From Cerioporus squamosus (Eukaryota; Basidiomycota; Agaricomycetes; Polyporales; Polyporaceae): DNA of 64,000 nucleotides. The stretch covers positions 62,001-126,000 of the forward strand of contig JABYQS010000075.1 of NCBI GenBank assembly GCA_022592435.1. Direction: 5' to 3'. The position numbers were made by a program, and so were the translations under genes. The stretch's first letter is position 1, and each line of letters begins with the position of its first letter. The notes below the pieces were generated by a model, which saw only the letters and a list, made by a program, of their open reading frames with translations, searched no databases and was not told the DNA's origin. Shown piece after piece: positions 23,972-34,419 of the stretch.

Positions 23972-25253
23972 CTACGTGGAGTCAACAACCACGTCTTCAA
24001 GCTCGGACGTCTTCGCGAGGCACGCCCGAAGCGTGTCTGCGGGCGTGTCCCAATGCACCTGCTCGATCACTGTTTAGTGATTCATTCTTGAAACCCTTGG
24101 CCACATTTTACTCACGAAATGGTTAGCGTTTCTTATCCGCGCGAACGTCACCTTCCGGCCCAGCTTACTACCCGTGTTCCTAGCTTCCTGGACCTCTTGC
24201 TTCATGGCGTGATATCCCCAAGTACACTCCCACGGGGTGGCGTCGCACCACACGAATAGGACCTCCACGGCTGCCCACCCGGTGCTTGTACTGTCGCCGT
24301 TGACGTTCTTTGCTCCCTGCAGCGCGTTCGTCCGAAGGACCCGGAATGCCCCGGACGCGATCCCTGACTGCATCAGCTCGCAGTCGGAACCTCCTGGGTC
24401 ACCAGGCGACGGGTACAGCGCCGACGCGAGCTCCTCCGCTGACATAGTAGAAATGGTCGGAGGCGGGTGAGCGAGCGGGTTGCGCCGCTCGAGCTCGTCA
24501 AGCGAATCCGTCTGCTTGTAGTACCCGCTGACCCAGTCTGCGAACACACGCGTCCTGTCGTCCGGCTCGAGAGACAGGTCGAACAGGGGGTTCCCGTAGG
24601 TGTCTCCGTTGAGCACCGGGTATCCGAGCGTGTGGTACGGTACGTCTGTGCGATGTGAGGGACCGCGACTCAGGTGCAGGGACGACACAACGCACCGTAT
24701 AGGATGACGCGCCGTATGTATGCGCGGAGGTCAATGCCATTTGTAGGGAACGAGTCCGCATAGACTAGGAGGGCAGTCATCCATGCCCCGCCGAACGACC
24801 ATCCGCCGACCATGATCCCGCCGCTGTTGCGTTCAAGGGAGGCCTTGGGGATGTCATTCTCTGCTACGAATCCGGTCAGGAAGTCATAGAGGTCTCGCGC
24901 GTTGTCCTCCATGAACGATAGCACCTTGGCTTGTGCGGCTGCAGGGTCGGATTCTACCTCAGCAACGGCGGCGTCGAGGGCCGCGCGATCCTCCTTGGAA
25001 TAGGGAACGGCCCCGGGGTAGTCGCGCCTGTTGACCAGGACAACGCGCACGTTGTAGGTCTTGGACAGGGGGTCCAGCTTCGAGAATATCCCTGTGGTGG
25101 ACTGCCCGTGAGTCGGTCTCTACTCTCGAGTAGGGGGACGTACTAACCACTGTGCCAGGCATAGCCATGGAGGAGGACAAGCGTCGTGTAGTTCGCACTC
25201 CCCTGAGGCGGACCGGAGTCCTCGTATACGTGAAGGCGGCTAGGCGTAGGCAT
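23972..25253 (-). CDS. Alpha/beta hydrolase B, paralogue of hydrolase A
   Basis: Exons 25253-25148, 25091-24696, 24645-24116 and 24058-23972 give 372 residues. Motifs parallel copy A: LLHGYAWHSGIFSKL, VVLVNRRDYPGAVPYS, the nucleophile elbow GWSFGGAWMTALL, ADWVSGYYKQTDS, LYPSPGDPGGSD, VLFVWCDATPWE, and the His-containing RIRNANHFVHWDTP. Intron positions match those of copy A. The two copies are in opposite orientation with two flavoprotein genes between them, so they probably arose by a local inverted duplication or by recruitment to the same locus. Cytosolic, substrate unknown. Confidence 0.88.
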
Positions 25254-26041
25254 GTCACTGGCAATGGCAAGCCTAGGGCTTGAGACGGCTTAGAAGCAGG
25301 AGGCACTTATATCTTCGTCCTGACCTTGCATCTCTCGGGGCCAGCGGTTAGCTTTGCTATTGCTTCCACGCAGTGAACTGGCGCAGACAATGCGGTCTCA
25401 TGTACTGCACGGCCGCCGCCTTGTGGCGACATGGAAGCTCAACTCCTCCGACATCGCGGGTACTTTGGGCGCGAAGGTTCCGTCGAGCTTTCGACATTGG
25501 ATCCGTGCTTCGTACGTTCGCTTCGAAACCACATTCTGTTATTCTGAGCATACCCAACATACTGGAACTCACTGTGTTCGCCCACCGTGTTCACTGGGAC
25601 ACATCGCGTCAGCTGCCTTCCTCGGTATCACGGTATGGCGTACTCCGGACGACGGTGAGAAAGCACTCCAGCACGGTCGTGGTATACCTGGTTACGCAGC
25701 ACTCAGCTGATCGTCCTTCTGCCCGTACCTTCGCCGCCCTGTGACAATATAGTAGGGTACCTTCGGAGGTCAGATAGTGCGGATTCTTGTCCAGTTGCAT
25801 TCGAGTTTGAAGTTGCCACGGGAAGTGTAGCTTCCGCCACGGTGATGGACCTCGAGTGGAGAGGTGCGCAGATACAGTGAACTTGGAGAATACCGACATT
25901 CGCTTGGCACTCCCCGCAGCTCAAAGAGTGCTTGGCTATAGAAGAAAAACAGTGTCTGGCTATAGAAGGAAAACAGCGTCCTTCGTCACTTCGGTACATG
26001 ATAGCGGGAGACTAGGATGTGTCAGCTAGAGGATGCGATAG
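25254..26041. other. Intergenic, 788 bp
   Basis: Promoter of hydrolase B and the 3' flank of the 7-TM gene. It contains the two-copy tandem repeat at 25931-25980. No gene was recognised. Confidence 0.55.
25931..25980. repeat. Two-copy 25-bp tandem repeat
   Basis: Units 25931-25955 and 25956-25980 share the pattern c-t-ggctatagaag-aaaacag with a few differences. It lies just beyond the 7-TM gene stop, in its 3' flank. Confidence 0.7.
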
Positions 26042-27478
26042 TCATGTATCCCCTGCTTTCCCGAGCGAAAGCGCTTCCCTGTCGTCCATATCGAAGGAGT
26101 TATTTGCCTTGAGCGGTTCGCTCTCAGCCTGAGGGGCCTCGGGCTCCTTCATAGCCTGCGGCGGGATTGCGCTCCCGCCATTGCATTGAGCCATATGGGT
26201 GACATCGACGAAGGTAGTCCCACCTATCTCGAAGGTGCTGTCTTCTCTGTGGTGACGGATGACACGAGGCGGCGGGGAGCTCCAGCTGAGAGCACCTTGC
26301 GAGAGGACGTTCTGGCTCGCTGATTCTCTCGCCAGCCCGACGCGGACAATGATCATGCTGAATACAATTGAGATGATGGGCGAAATCTGTAGGAGCATTG
26401 TTCGAGTCCCAGCCGAATGCATAGAGAGCATATAATGGCCTACCATGTCTAGCACCACATAGACGAATGAGTTCTTGGCGACGAAGGTAGCGAGAGCGAT
26501 CGTGATCGTGATAGAGTAGATCGCGCCGCTCTCGACGATCACATCTAGCAGAGATGTCAGGTTGCTGCTCGCCTGGTACCGCGCCGACCGTCTCGCGACG
26601 GTCCAAATCTTGAATGCAAGGATAACTATGGCATGCAGCATGAGCGTGCCACTGTTGACGCAGAGGGATGCAGAACTCACAGGTCGTTAACAAATTCGTT
26701 GCGAGAGTCAGGGAGTATGCTGCTGTGATCCAGCGGCCCGTCTTCTCTGCCAAGGCCGCCCGTGCTGAGGTGTTTGTCAAAGTCTGTGTGAAGGTCGCAT
26801 TGAGACCGATGCAGGAGACTCTGTGGAGGTCAGCGATGCGACACAGGTCAGTAAACAATGCGACGTACTGATGAGGGCGACCCAGCCGAGAACAGGTATT
26901 GCAATGACGAGAACACTTTGCTAAACGACGTAGGCTCGATAGATCTGGCATGAGGTCGAAGATGTAAGCCATCTGAAAGCCTGCAAGCAATACCATGGTA
27001 GCTCACAACCACGCCGTCGAGTATGACGGTCTGAAAATCGTACAGAATACTCTTCACAAGGAACGTAGCGTCAGCTGCTCCAGCGAAGTACTGGTCTGGC
27101 CCTCCGGGCAGATGAGGACCTCTCGTAATGAAGCCTCGGTACAAGCGAGCGATGTTCACGCCGAGTTCCTGAAGTCCGCGCAATGAGCTGCATTTCCCAA
27201 CGGTCAATCAAGGATGGGAGACGTACTGACGTGGACAAGAGCAGCAGAGCGCAGGTTGCACCTACCATTCCCCAGTTCAAGTCCTGTCCTGGCGGCTCGT
27301 GGCGTCGAAGCAACGTTCTGAATGTCAGAAACATCATCAACAGGGACAATCCTGTCGCGCATCATGATCAGCTGACGTTAGCCTTCCGGGACAGGTACTA
27401 TAGGCGACGAAAGAACCCACCATACAGGACGGCTTCTAGCGTAGTCGACAGGATGGCTGCTTCACTGAGGGAGAGCAT
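26042..27478 (-). CDS. Agaricomycete 7-TM membrane protein, frame needs an alternative acceptor
   Basis: Exons: 27478-27421, 27351-27231, 27187-27007, then 26920-26869 (or from 26944), 26818-26681, 26625-26444 and 26386-26042. About seven hydrophobic helices are seen, for example LSLLMMFLTFRTLL, FILAFKIWTVARRS, IVESGAIYSITITIALATFV and ISPIISIVFSMIIVRVGLARES. The luminal loop GFITRGPHLPGGPDQYFA and the helix start ILDGVVIYRAYVV are typical of a large Agaricomycete membrane-protein family of unknown function. With the acceptor at 26945 the reading meets TAG at 26921-26923, exactly where the family has Trp (YVVW). Using gtttag ending at 26921 as the acceptor instead restores the frame (358 residues) but loses seven helix residues plus the Trp. 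So it is a lesion or a rescued allele. Confidence 0.72.
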
Positions 27479-28461
27479 CTTGGCGACGCGCTCTGAGCGA
27501 GCCAGGTGAAGAGGGGAGGATTTTGTCACCCGCTACCGCAACCTCTTTCTTATCCAGCAGGGGTTGGAGGTGAAGCGGTGATGCGCTGGGTTGAGCCCTT
27601 GAGTGTCGGCTGTACAGTGCCTCACGTTAGAGTAGAGGTACGAGCCTTCCGTGAGACCTGAGAAGCTTCTGTGTGAGAGGATGCATCCACAAAACACAGC
27701 CGGAGCCAACGCCACATACATCCTCACAGACGACCTCAATTGAACTCGATATTGGATGGGGGGCCAATCACTAGTAATGTGCAGTTCCAATAGGAAGGTG
27801 GGGAATTCAACATGCTCCCAGTGCGCATATGCAATTCAGTACACATCTCTGACCGCGACCGAGTGTGCCCTGTAGTCGCGTTCAGCTCCTGCAAGACATG
27901 CCCTTTATGCCACGCACGTACCACACTGCCTGGGAAGCTAGATCATCAACCGCCAGCTTGAAGGCCAACCGCACCGGCGCTGAGCGGTTCGCCCGAGCGG
28001 TCAGGCAACTTCCCATGAACATGAACGTGCAGGACGCAGCCATGCCACTATGCCTTGAAGATAGCATCGCGCTTGAGTAAGACTTTGTATCGACCACTTA
28101 AGTTGGTATAGCCATGGCCATTGCAGTACTCAGGCATGATGTCGCACGGCAGGTGTCGCGTAATTATGGTGAAGGGTGAGAAGGTGAATCAGGATTCCGC
28201 TGTCAGCCGTAGATCAGTGGGGTGAGGGGAAGAAGAGTATGATATCTGGACGAGACCAAGTCACCTCGCCATCTAGGACGCAACAGGCGCTTGTCGCGGT
28301 TGTTCAGGGCAGGCAAGTACGCGACACAAACTTGAACGCGTCAGGATGACGATCATCCACTAAGTAGCAAGTATCAAAAACAGCGAGAACCAACCAGACA
28401 ATTCAAGATATACATACAAGATAATTCACCGAACATACGCCATCTTTCAGGTAGATCTTCT
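27479..28461. other. Intergenic, 983 bp
   Basis: Promoter of the 7-TM gene and 3' flank of the F-box gene. A 71-codon plus-strand frame near 27865-28080 has no supporting motif. Nothing else was seen. Confidence 0.5.
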
Positions 28462-31446
28462 TCAAGAGTCGAGCTCCAAATGGACGTCCTTCTCTGCCAG
28501 CTGCATCAGCCGCCTCAGATCCTCCGAGTCGTCAAAGAGCAAGTCCTTCTTGTTGAATCGTCTACCATGTCTGACATACAAGCAGGCGCGTCAGAACTGA
28601 GGTTCCCGCCCTCGCGTAACAATATAGGACTGAACGAGACTCACTTCGCCTGCATGTGGTAGACGATCGCATCCGCCCAGCTGGGCATGGCGATATCCTC
28701 GGCGCGGTGCTCGTCCGCGGTGATCGTTGCACATATGCGACACACTGGCTGCGCGCCCTCAGGGCACGCTGCGAGGCGTGCGTTGACTCGCGCACGAGTA
28801 TACGGATCCGGGCAGACGCGGTTTTTGGCTGGCGTGGTGTCCGCGGTGGGGGGCAGGAGCTTGACGCAGGACTTCAAGTCTGCGTGGTCATTGATGTACA
28901 CGAGACTCTTGTCGGGGACGTCTGACCGCCTGGGGTACCAACAAGTCTTGATATTAATATCGAGAGCGGAACGACAAGAGCGCTGTGTGTACTCACTTGT
29001 GCAAACGGCGATTCCGGAACATGTTCAGGTGGACGAATACGTGCCATACCTTGGATGAGGTTAAGTGTAAGGAGCCTCAACGCATCGAGAATGCACACTC
29101 ACGAAGTCGGACCAGAAAAGATCCTCGGGCGCGTCCATGAACGGATCCCCGCATGAACAGTACAAGCGACCAGAACAGAGCAAGTCGTCGAGTAGGTCCC
29201 GCTCTGTATCGCGTCTCAAGCCGATGGTGTCGAGGATTCGCTGAGCGAGATCGTAAGACCCCTGACACAGCCTGATGTTCAGCAAGACGTCCCCACGCAA
29301 GCGGTGGGAGGAGGCGTAGATGGACTTGTCTGGATGTTTGTCTCGCCAGTGGGAGTGGATGTCGGGATATGGACATGGGCCCGCGCCGCACTGACAGCAC
29401 CGGAAGATCGCGCCCGTACGGAGGAGCATCTTCTCTGGAGCAATCTCCGTTGACCGTCCTTGCTTCCTGTGGCCCTTGCGCTCCCGCCCGACTGCTTGAA
29501 ACATGAGCTTGGCAAGCGCACCCTCGATGCCGGACATGTAGTCTCGGATGTCTTCGTGTAGTGACTCTAGCGCATCCCAGAGCTTCGTGCTGTTGACGGG
29601 GAAACGGCGAGGATCGTGCAGTCTTCGGTCGAGACGATCGTTGCCGGGGTCCGAGTCATTCGAGTGGTCGGAGTTGTAGAAACCGGAGTCGATCTGGTAA
29701 ATTTCATTGTGAATGACGAAGTCCCCTAGTCGACCACCGTCGTGTCTGTTTGGAAGCAGGTCGCAATCGTAGATGTCGAGGTGATTGTCGAGGATGTATT
29801 CCCAGTGCTCCTCGAGCTCGGCATACCGCGCTTGAAGGTGTATGTCTATTGGCTGATACCGGCGCTGTGCACGTAAAGCTTGTTCTCGTGCCATCTGGTT
29901 GACGGCGTCCGGTATGCTCTCCTGCTGTTTGACTGCGCAAGTCGGTGGATAACAAATTGCACATGACAGCGACATTGCGGCACATACCTGAAAGGACCTC
30001 ACTAGCATCAAACGTCATAGCACTTACGAGGTTCTCCTTGCTTAATCGCTTGAGGATTCTGAAGTCCATACGAGTTAACGAGGATGAGTAGAAGCAAAGA
30101 TAGACTGAGCTTACTTTCCGTAGCTCCTGAGCGCACCTTCCTTCTCATCCTCCCGGATGAGTAGACATCGTTTCCATGCTTGCAGTACCACGGATTGCTG
30201 GAAGCGATGTTTGAGTCAGCCATACAAAGGTCGTTGTCATTGGCACGACTCACCGCTCTCCTTCGCACGACCACTTCGAACCGCTCTTGTAGTAGCACTT
30301 CCAATTCATCCCATTTTGGAGGCGCAGGCCATAACCACTTGATAAGCGCGTCCACCTCCGGTTGGTAGTAGCGATCGTCCAATGCATGCTTGCATGGGTC
30401 GAGGGCAGGTGTTCGTTTAGTCATCCAAGCAAGTTGGAAGTACTCTGTGGTAGCGTGTGTTATGGGTTCGTCAGCACGGTCAGGGAGGCTCAGCGGACCA
30501 GTAGTACCCAAGGGTCCTGTCCTCGGATGGTAGCAGCATTAAGGCCACTTCGCGGACCACTCTCGGAACATCCTTTGGGAAGATCTCGGTGCCCGCTTTT
30601 ACACTGAGATGCGGCAGGGGACGTGCTTGTTAGTCCCACCAATTCGCGAATATGAAAGAATACTCACTTCCTGTCGAAGCATGTCTCACAAAACCTCACC
30701 CTCAGAGCATAATCGACATAGTACGCCCCGTCAACCCCGCAAGCCTTGTAAGTTGTGAGCAATGCATCGACGTTATAGATGTGGAGGTCGCCTCACCATG
30801 CAATGACAGTCGAAGACCAGTGCCACATACGCAGGCTCGCTCATATCCTCCGGGCATGGGGGAAGACCGGGAACGGATTGCAAAGCTTCCCTCCACAGCC
30901 GCCTTGACTTCGGTGATAGTATCAATGCTCGCAAGCCTTTGTTGGTGCGCGAGTACTTAAGGAGATCAGAGGGTGGAGATGAAGTGCGATCTGACGGGCT
31001 TGTCACTGAACCGCGGTATGCGCGCATGGCACGGAACAACTCACCTCAAGAATGACATCTATGGGGACATTAAGCAAAGTGCGACACTTGGGAGCTCTTG
31101 ACACCGTCGGGAAATATGTGTCTAGTGTTCGCATAGGCGTAGACACTGGTGCCTGCTCCGAAGCCAGCTCTGACCCTGTCAGTGGTCTGACATCTACTAG
31201 AGACCGCTGAAATGCTGATTTCATCAGAGTAGAAACTCAAAAGAGGCTGCATATACATAGAACGACCTACCCGTTTTTATGTTCCCATCGAAGCAATGGG
31301 TCTGATGCGTGTCGTGTTCGTCTAGAAACTCGTCTGCATACTCCTCAATACTTTGGAGTCTCGTCACTACCACCATTGACGCGCGAAGATACTTTGACTC
31401 ACCGACGGATGCGACGTTGCAATTCTTCCAGATCCTCAGACCTCAT
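28462..31446 (-). CDS. Cysteine-rich F-box protein of Agaricomycete type, with a frameshift
   Basis: A many-exon gene whose pieces follow the usual order of a common Agaricomycete family: an N-terminal helix (MRSEDLEELQRRIRR, ATG at 31446), the F-box LLNVPIDVILE + IALHLHPL + DLLKYSRTNKGLRALIL, the marker SVPGLPPCPEDMSEPAYVAL, Cys pairs (DCHCM, RVRFCETCFDRK), ALIKWLWPAPPKWDELEVLLQ, WYCKHGNDVYSS, a Cys/His region (FRCCQCGAGPCP... HSHWRDKHP), and the C-terminus ending LMQLAEKDVHLELDS at a stop at 28462. F-box proteins recruit substrates to SCF ubiquitin ligases; targets are unknown here. The F-box core reads in two frames: HLHPL in one, DLLKYS in the next, so one G is missing near 30967 on the coding strand. 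Exact boundaries of the first exons are uncertain. Confidence 0.75.
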
Positions 31447-31799
31447 ACGGATGCGCTGTGCTTGTGAGGCAGCAATTACGACTTCGATGATCTGAGCAAG
31501 GACAAGGTGGTACCTGACAGTGAACACACGTCGGGCGCGTAAGACCTGACTTCAGGGCAGGTCCGAGCGCGTCACGGTCAAGACTTAGCTGAGGATGCCC
31601 GACTTTCGCGGTCCTCCGGCAATCATGACCTACGTACAACGGAACGATGTACCTCCAAGCTACTTACAAGTGCTGCATGCACATATTTACACAAATACGG
31701 ACGTATCCGACTTCACTCGGCTAGCAGGCTACGACTAGAAATAACTGGCAGCAAACTTGCGAATACGCATCACAGAACGCTTCCTCGGTATACATTAAT
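31447..31799. other. Gap between F-box and lactonase genes, 353 bp
   Basis: Holds the F-box promoter and lactonase 3' flank. The F-box start could lie further upstream in this gap; nothing else was seen. Confidence 0.45.
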
Positions 31800-33375
31800 T
31801 CAAGGGAACGAGAGGTTGTTTGCCTTGGCCGCAATTTCTGCGAAGTAGATCGCGGTGTCCGCCAGGATGACCAGCCGCCCATCTCCAGCGAAGACAAGGT
31901 TCGCGGAGACTGTCCCCAGGAAGAACTTGCCGAGTAGCGTCCCATTGCGGTCCCATACCTGTCGTACAGGATGCTCAGGACCATCGGGCTCAGTAGATAA
32001 TACGTGGCTCCAAGTTACCTGAGCTCCGTCTCCCGTCCCCGCGTAGACATTCCCTGCTGCATCAAGCTGGATGCCGTCGGCGATTCCCGTGTCGATGTAT
32101 GCGAATACCTTGCGGTTTCTAAACACGTTCGACTCCGTATCGACGTCGAACACATATCTCGAATCCTGCGGGTGAGCATGTGTAGCTGACCATAGTCATA
32201 TTATCCGCGCCTTACATGGTGGCCGGTTTCGTTTGATTGGTGCCAAGGAGCCCGTCGTTTGAGCCTGAGTCACCGCTGCAAGGAAGATATTAGTCGGTAA
32301 CGCCAAACAGGAGCAAGAGTTCGAGATGCGCACACATATGCCATCTTCCCATCGGGACTGAAGGCGATTCCGTTGCATTTATCGAAGCCGTCTGCTACGA
32401 CGCGCACTGAACCGGTGTCCGGGTCGAATCGATAGACCTGGTTCGGTAGCAGCGGCGGCGGACGAAGTTGGTAGAGGAAGCCGTATCTAGGAGAAATGTG
32501 CCGTCAGACTCAGGTAGAAGTACTATAAGAGCGGGCGAAAACGCACGTCGAGTCCGTGAAGAAGAGCTTGTTCAACCCCGGATGAATCTTCACATCGTTG
32601 AGTGAGTTGAATTGTCGTCCGAAGAAATTATCGAGCAGGACGGTGGTGTTGTGCGGAGGTGCAGGGTTGACCAGCGCCAGTGAGGGAGGAAGAGGCCCAT
32701 GTCCGTCGGTCACCAGCACAAGCTGGCCGTGGAATAGACCCGTCCCTCCGTTTGTCGCTTGGATACTTCTGGGAAGGTCGATCTGGATTATACCGTATAT
32801 CAGTACAGAACCATTACACCGCACAGCAAGCCTCTCACCTTCATTGTAGTGACGTTGACTGGCGTTACACCCGGTCCAGAAGCTTTGATTGCAGCAGCGA
32901 CGTCCTTGAGGCTAATCTTGGAGACTTGATACTGGTCGATGGCAGCCATTGCACCACCGGCGCTGGCGAAGAAAACCTCGTCCGTCTCGGGGACCCAAAT
33001 CGGCGCCTCATGGGCGAATAGAAATGTTGGCTTGCTTGCGACTGCCCGGATGTTCGCGTTCGGACCGAGGATCTTGAGAAAGTCAGGATGGAAGACCTGG
33101 AAGAATGGCGGGGTGGTATTTGTTGGATTGAACAAATCCGTCGCGGACGTCCGGAAGGAACCGTTGAGCCCAAGTACGTTGAACGCAAGGGGATCCACCA
33201 CCTGTGTCAATCAGCATGACGTCTCGACCATCAAGGGAGTGCGGATGGAGAACCTCACCACAGCTTGCGGAGATACGGTCGTTGGAATTGTTGGTTCCAA
33301 CTGCGACGGCGTTGCGCCATATGCCCACCCGGTCAGTCCGAAGACAGTAGCGACAAAGCTCGGAGTTGCGACCAT
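31800..33375 (-). CDS. Secreted SMP-30/gluconolactonase-type lactone hydrolase
   Basis: Exons 33375-33259, 33201-32839, 32782-32547, 32486-32334, 32275-32216, 32157-32019 and 31958-31800 give 408 residues. The N-terminus MVATPSFVATVFGLTGWAYG looks like a signal peptide. The rest is a six-bladed propeller of the SMP-30 type: EAPIWVPETDEVFFAS (the early Glu expected to bind the metal), FNSLNDVKIHPGLNKLFFTD (Asn and Asp ligands), VYRFDPDTGSVRVVADGF, KCNGIAFSPDGKMAYV, and IADGIQLDAAGNVYAG (late Asp). Family knowledge: fungal members hydrolyse aldonolactones or D-pantolactone with a divalent metal. The fifth intron must end at 32158 (gattcgag) to give PATIYVFDVD. It could open or proofread a lactone in the neighbouring putative pathway; that is inference. 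Confidence 0.88.
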
Positions 33376-34419
33376 ATTGCAGGAGTGATGCGGAGGGGAC
33401 CGATTCCTGCATCGCTCAACGCTCTCTGCGTGGGCTTTATGTATCTGCAGGGCCGCCCATCACGCCGCCCGAACCATTCGAAGCAGAGCAGAAGGCACCC
33501 ATGACGGAAACCTTGTGAACTCGTGAGCACCCTTCGCAGAGGATCTGCTGAATCTTGTGGCACGAGCTACCAGACTGAATAGCCGGTCTATAGAAAGTTT
33601 GACTGTTCTCTGTGCTGTCGGAACGTGACAATCGAGAGGTCAGCACTACATATATCGCGAAAGCTGATTGGACACTTACATATTTGGACCCCATAAAGCA
33701 GAGGGCTTGACCCATCGTGTGTTGCATGTGCAGAGGAGCACGATGAGTGGATGGAGAGGGAGAGGGAGGAGGGTGTCTCTATCGTGAGCTTCTCTCGCCT
33801 ATTGAACATCAGTCCTCCTCTACCGACATCAGGCGCGCTGTGAGAATGAGTAATACCGTCAGGTCTTGACTACAGGACTACACTAAGTCCGCGTTCGGAA
33901 GACTGGCGGCAGGGACGTGTGAGTTGATGAGAACGAGATCTTCCTCAGTGCGCCCGGGGGTCAAACACCGTCATGACAGTGCTATGAGTCCGAACGCCGA
34001 GTCGAGTCGCCAATGGACGAACCAACTCCTCGGAGTGAAATGGGTCCATAGGTATCTATGTATGTTGGCGACGTTCATGGTGTGATCGCAAGTGTATGTA
34101 GCCAAAGGGAGGAGGAAGGTATTTTCAGGCGCCTACCGGCGATTCGTGTACCAGCCCGCACACTGGCGCTGGGGACAAGGGCGAGACAGCAAGTTCGAGC
34201 GACGCGTCCGAGTCGGTCCGACTCTCTGGGCGCGTAACCGATGTGTCGAGGGCAGGCACCTCTGTGTTCCAGGCGCGCTTGGTATCTGCAGTTTCGTCCC
34301 TCAGATATTTGAAGCCAGCTGCAAGTTCTAGTTGACGTAGTAGTTTCAAGGGACACAGTGTCAATATTGCCAGCACAGAACAAGCCCCATACTCATCGGT
34401 ATCATTGCAGGAAACGTAT
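33376..34419. other. Intergenic, 1.04 kb
   Basis: Lactonase promoter and 3' flank of the reductase. Only short unrelated frames; no RNA gene or repeat was recognised. Confidence 0.5.

Noticed and set aside
26385..26415. tRNA-like T-loop gactcgaac near 26400
   Set aside because: It is within an intron of the 7-TM gene and no cloverleaf can be drawn.
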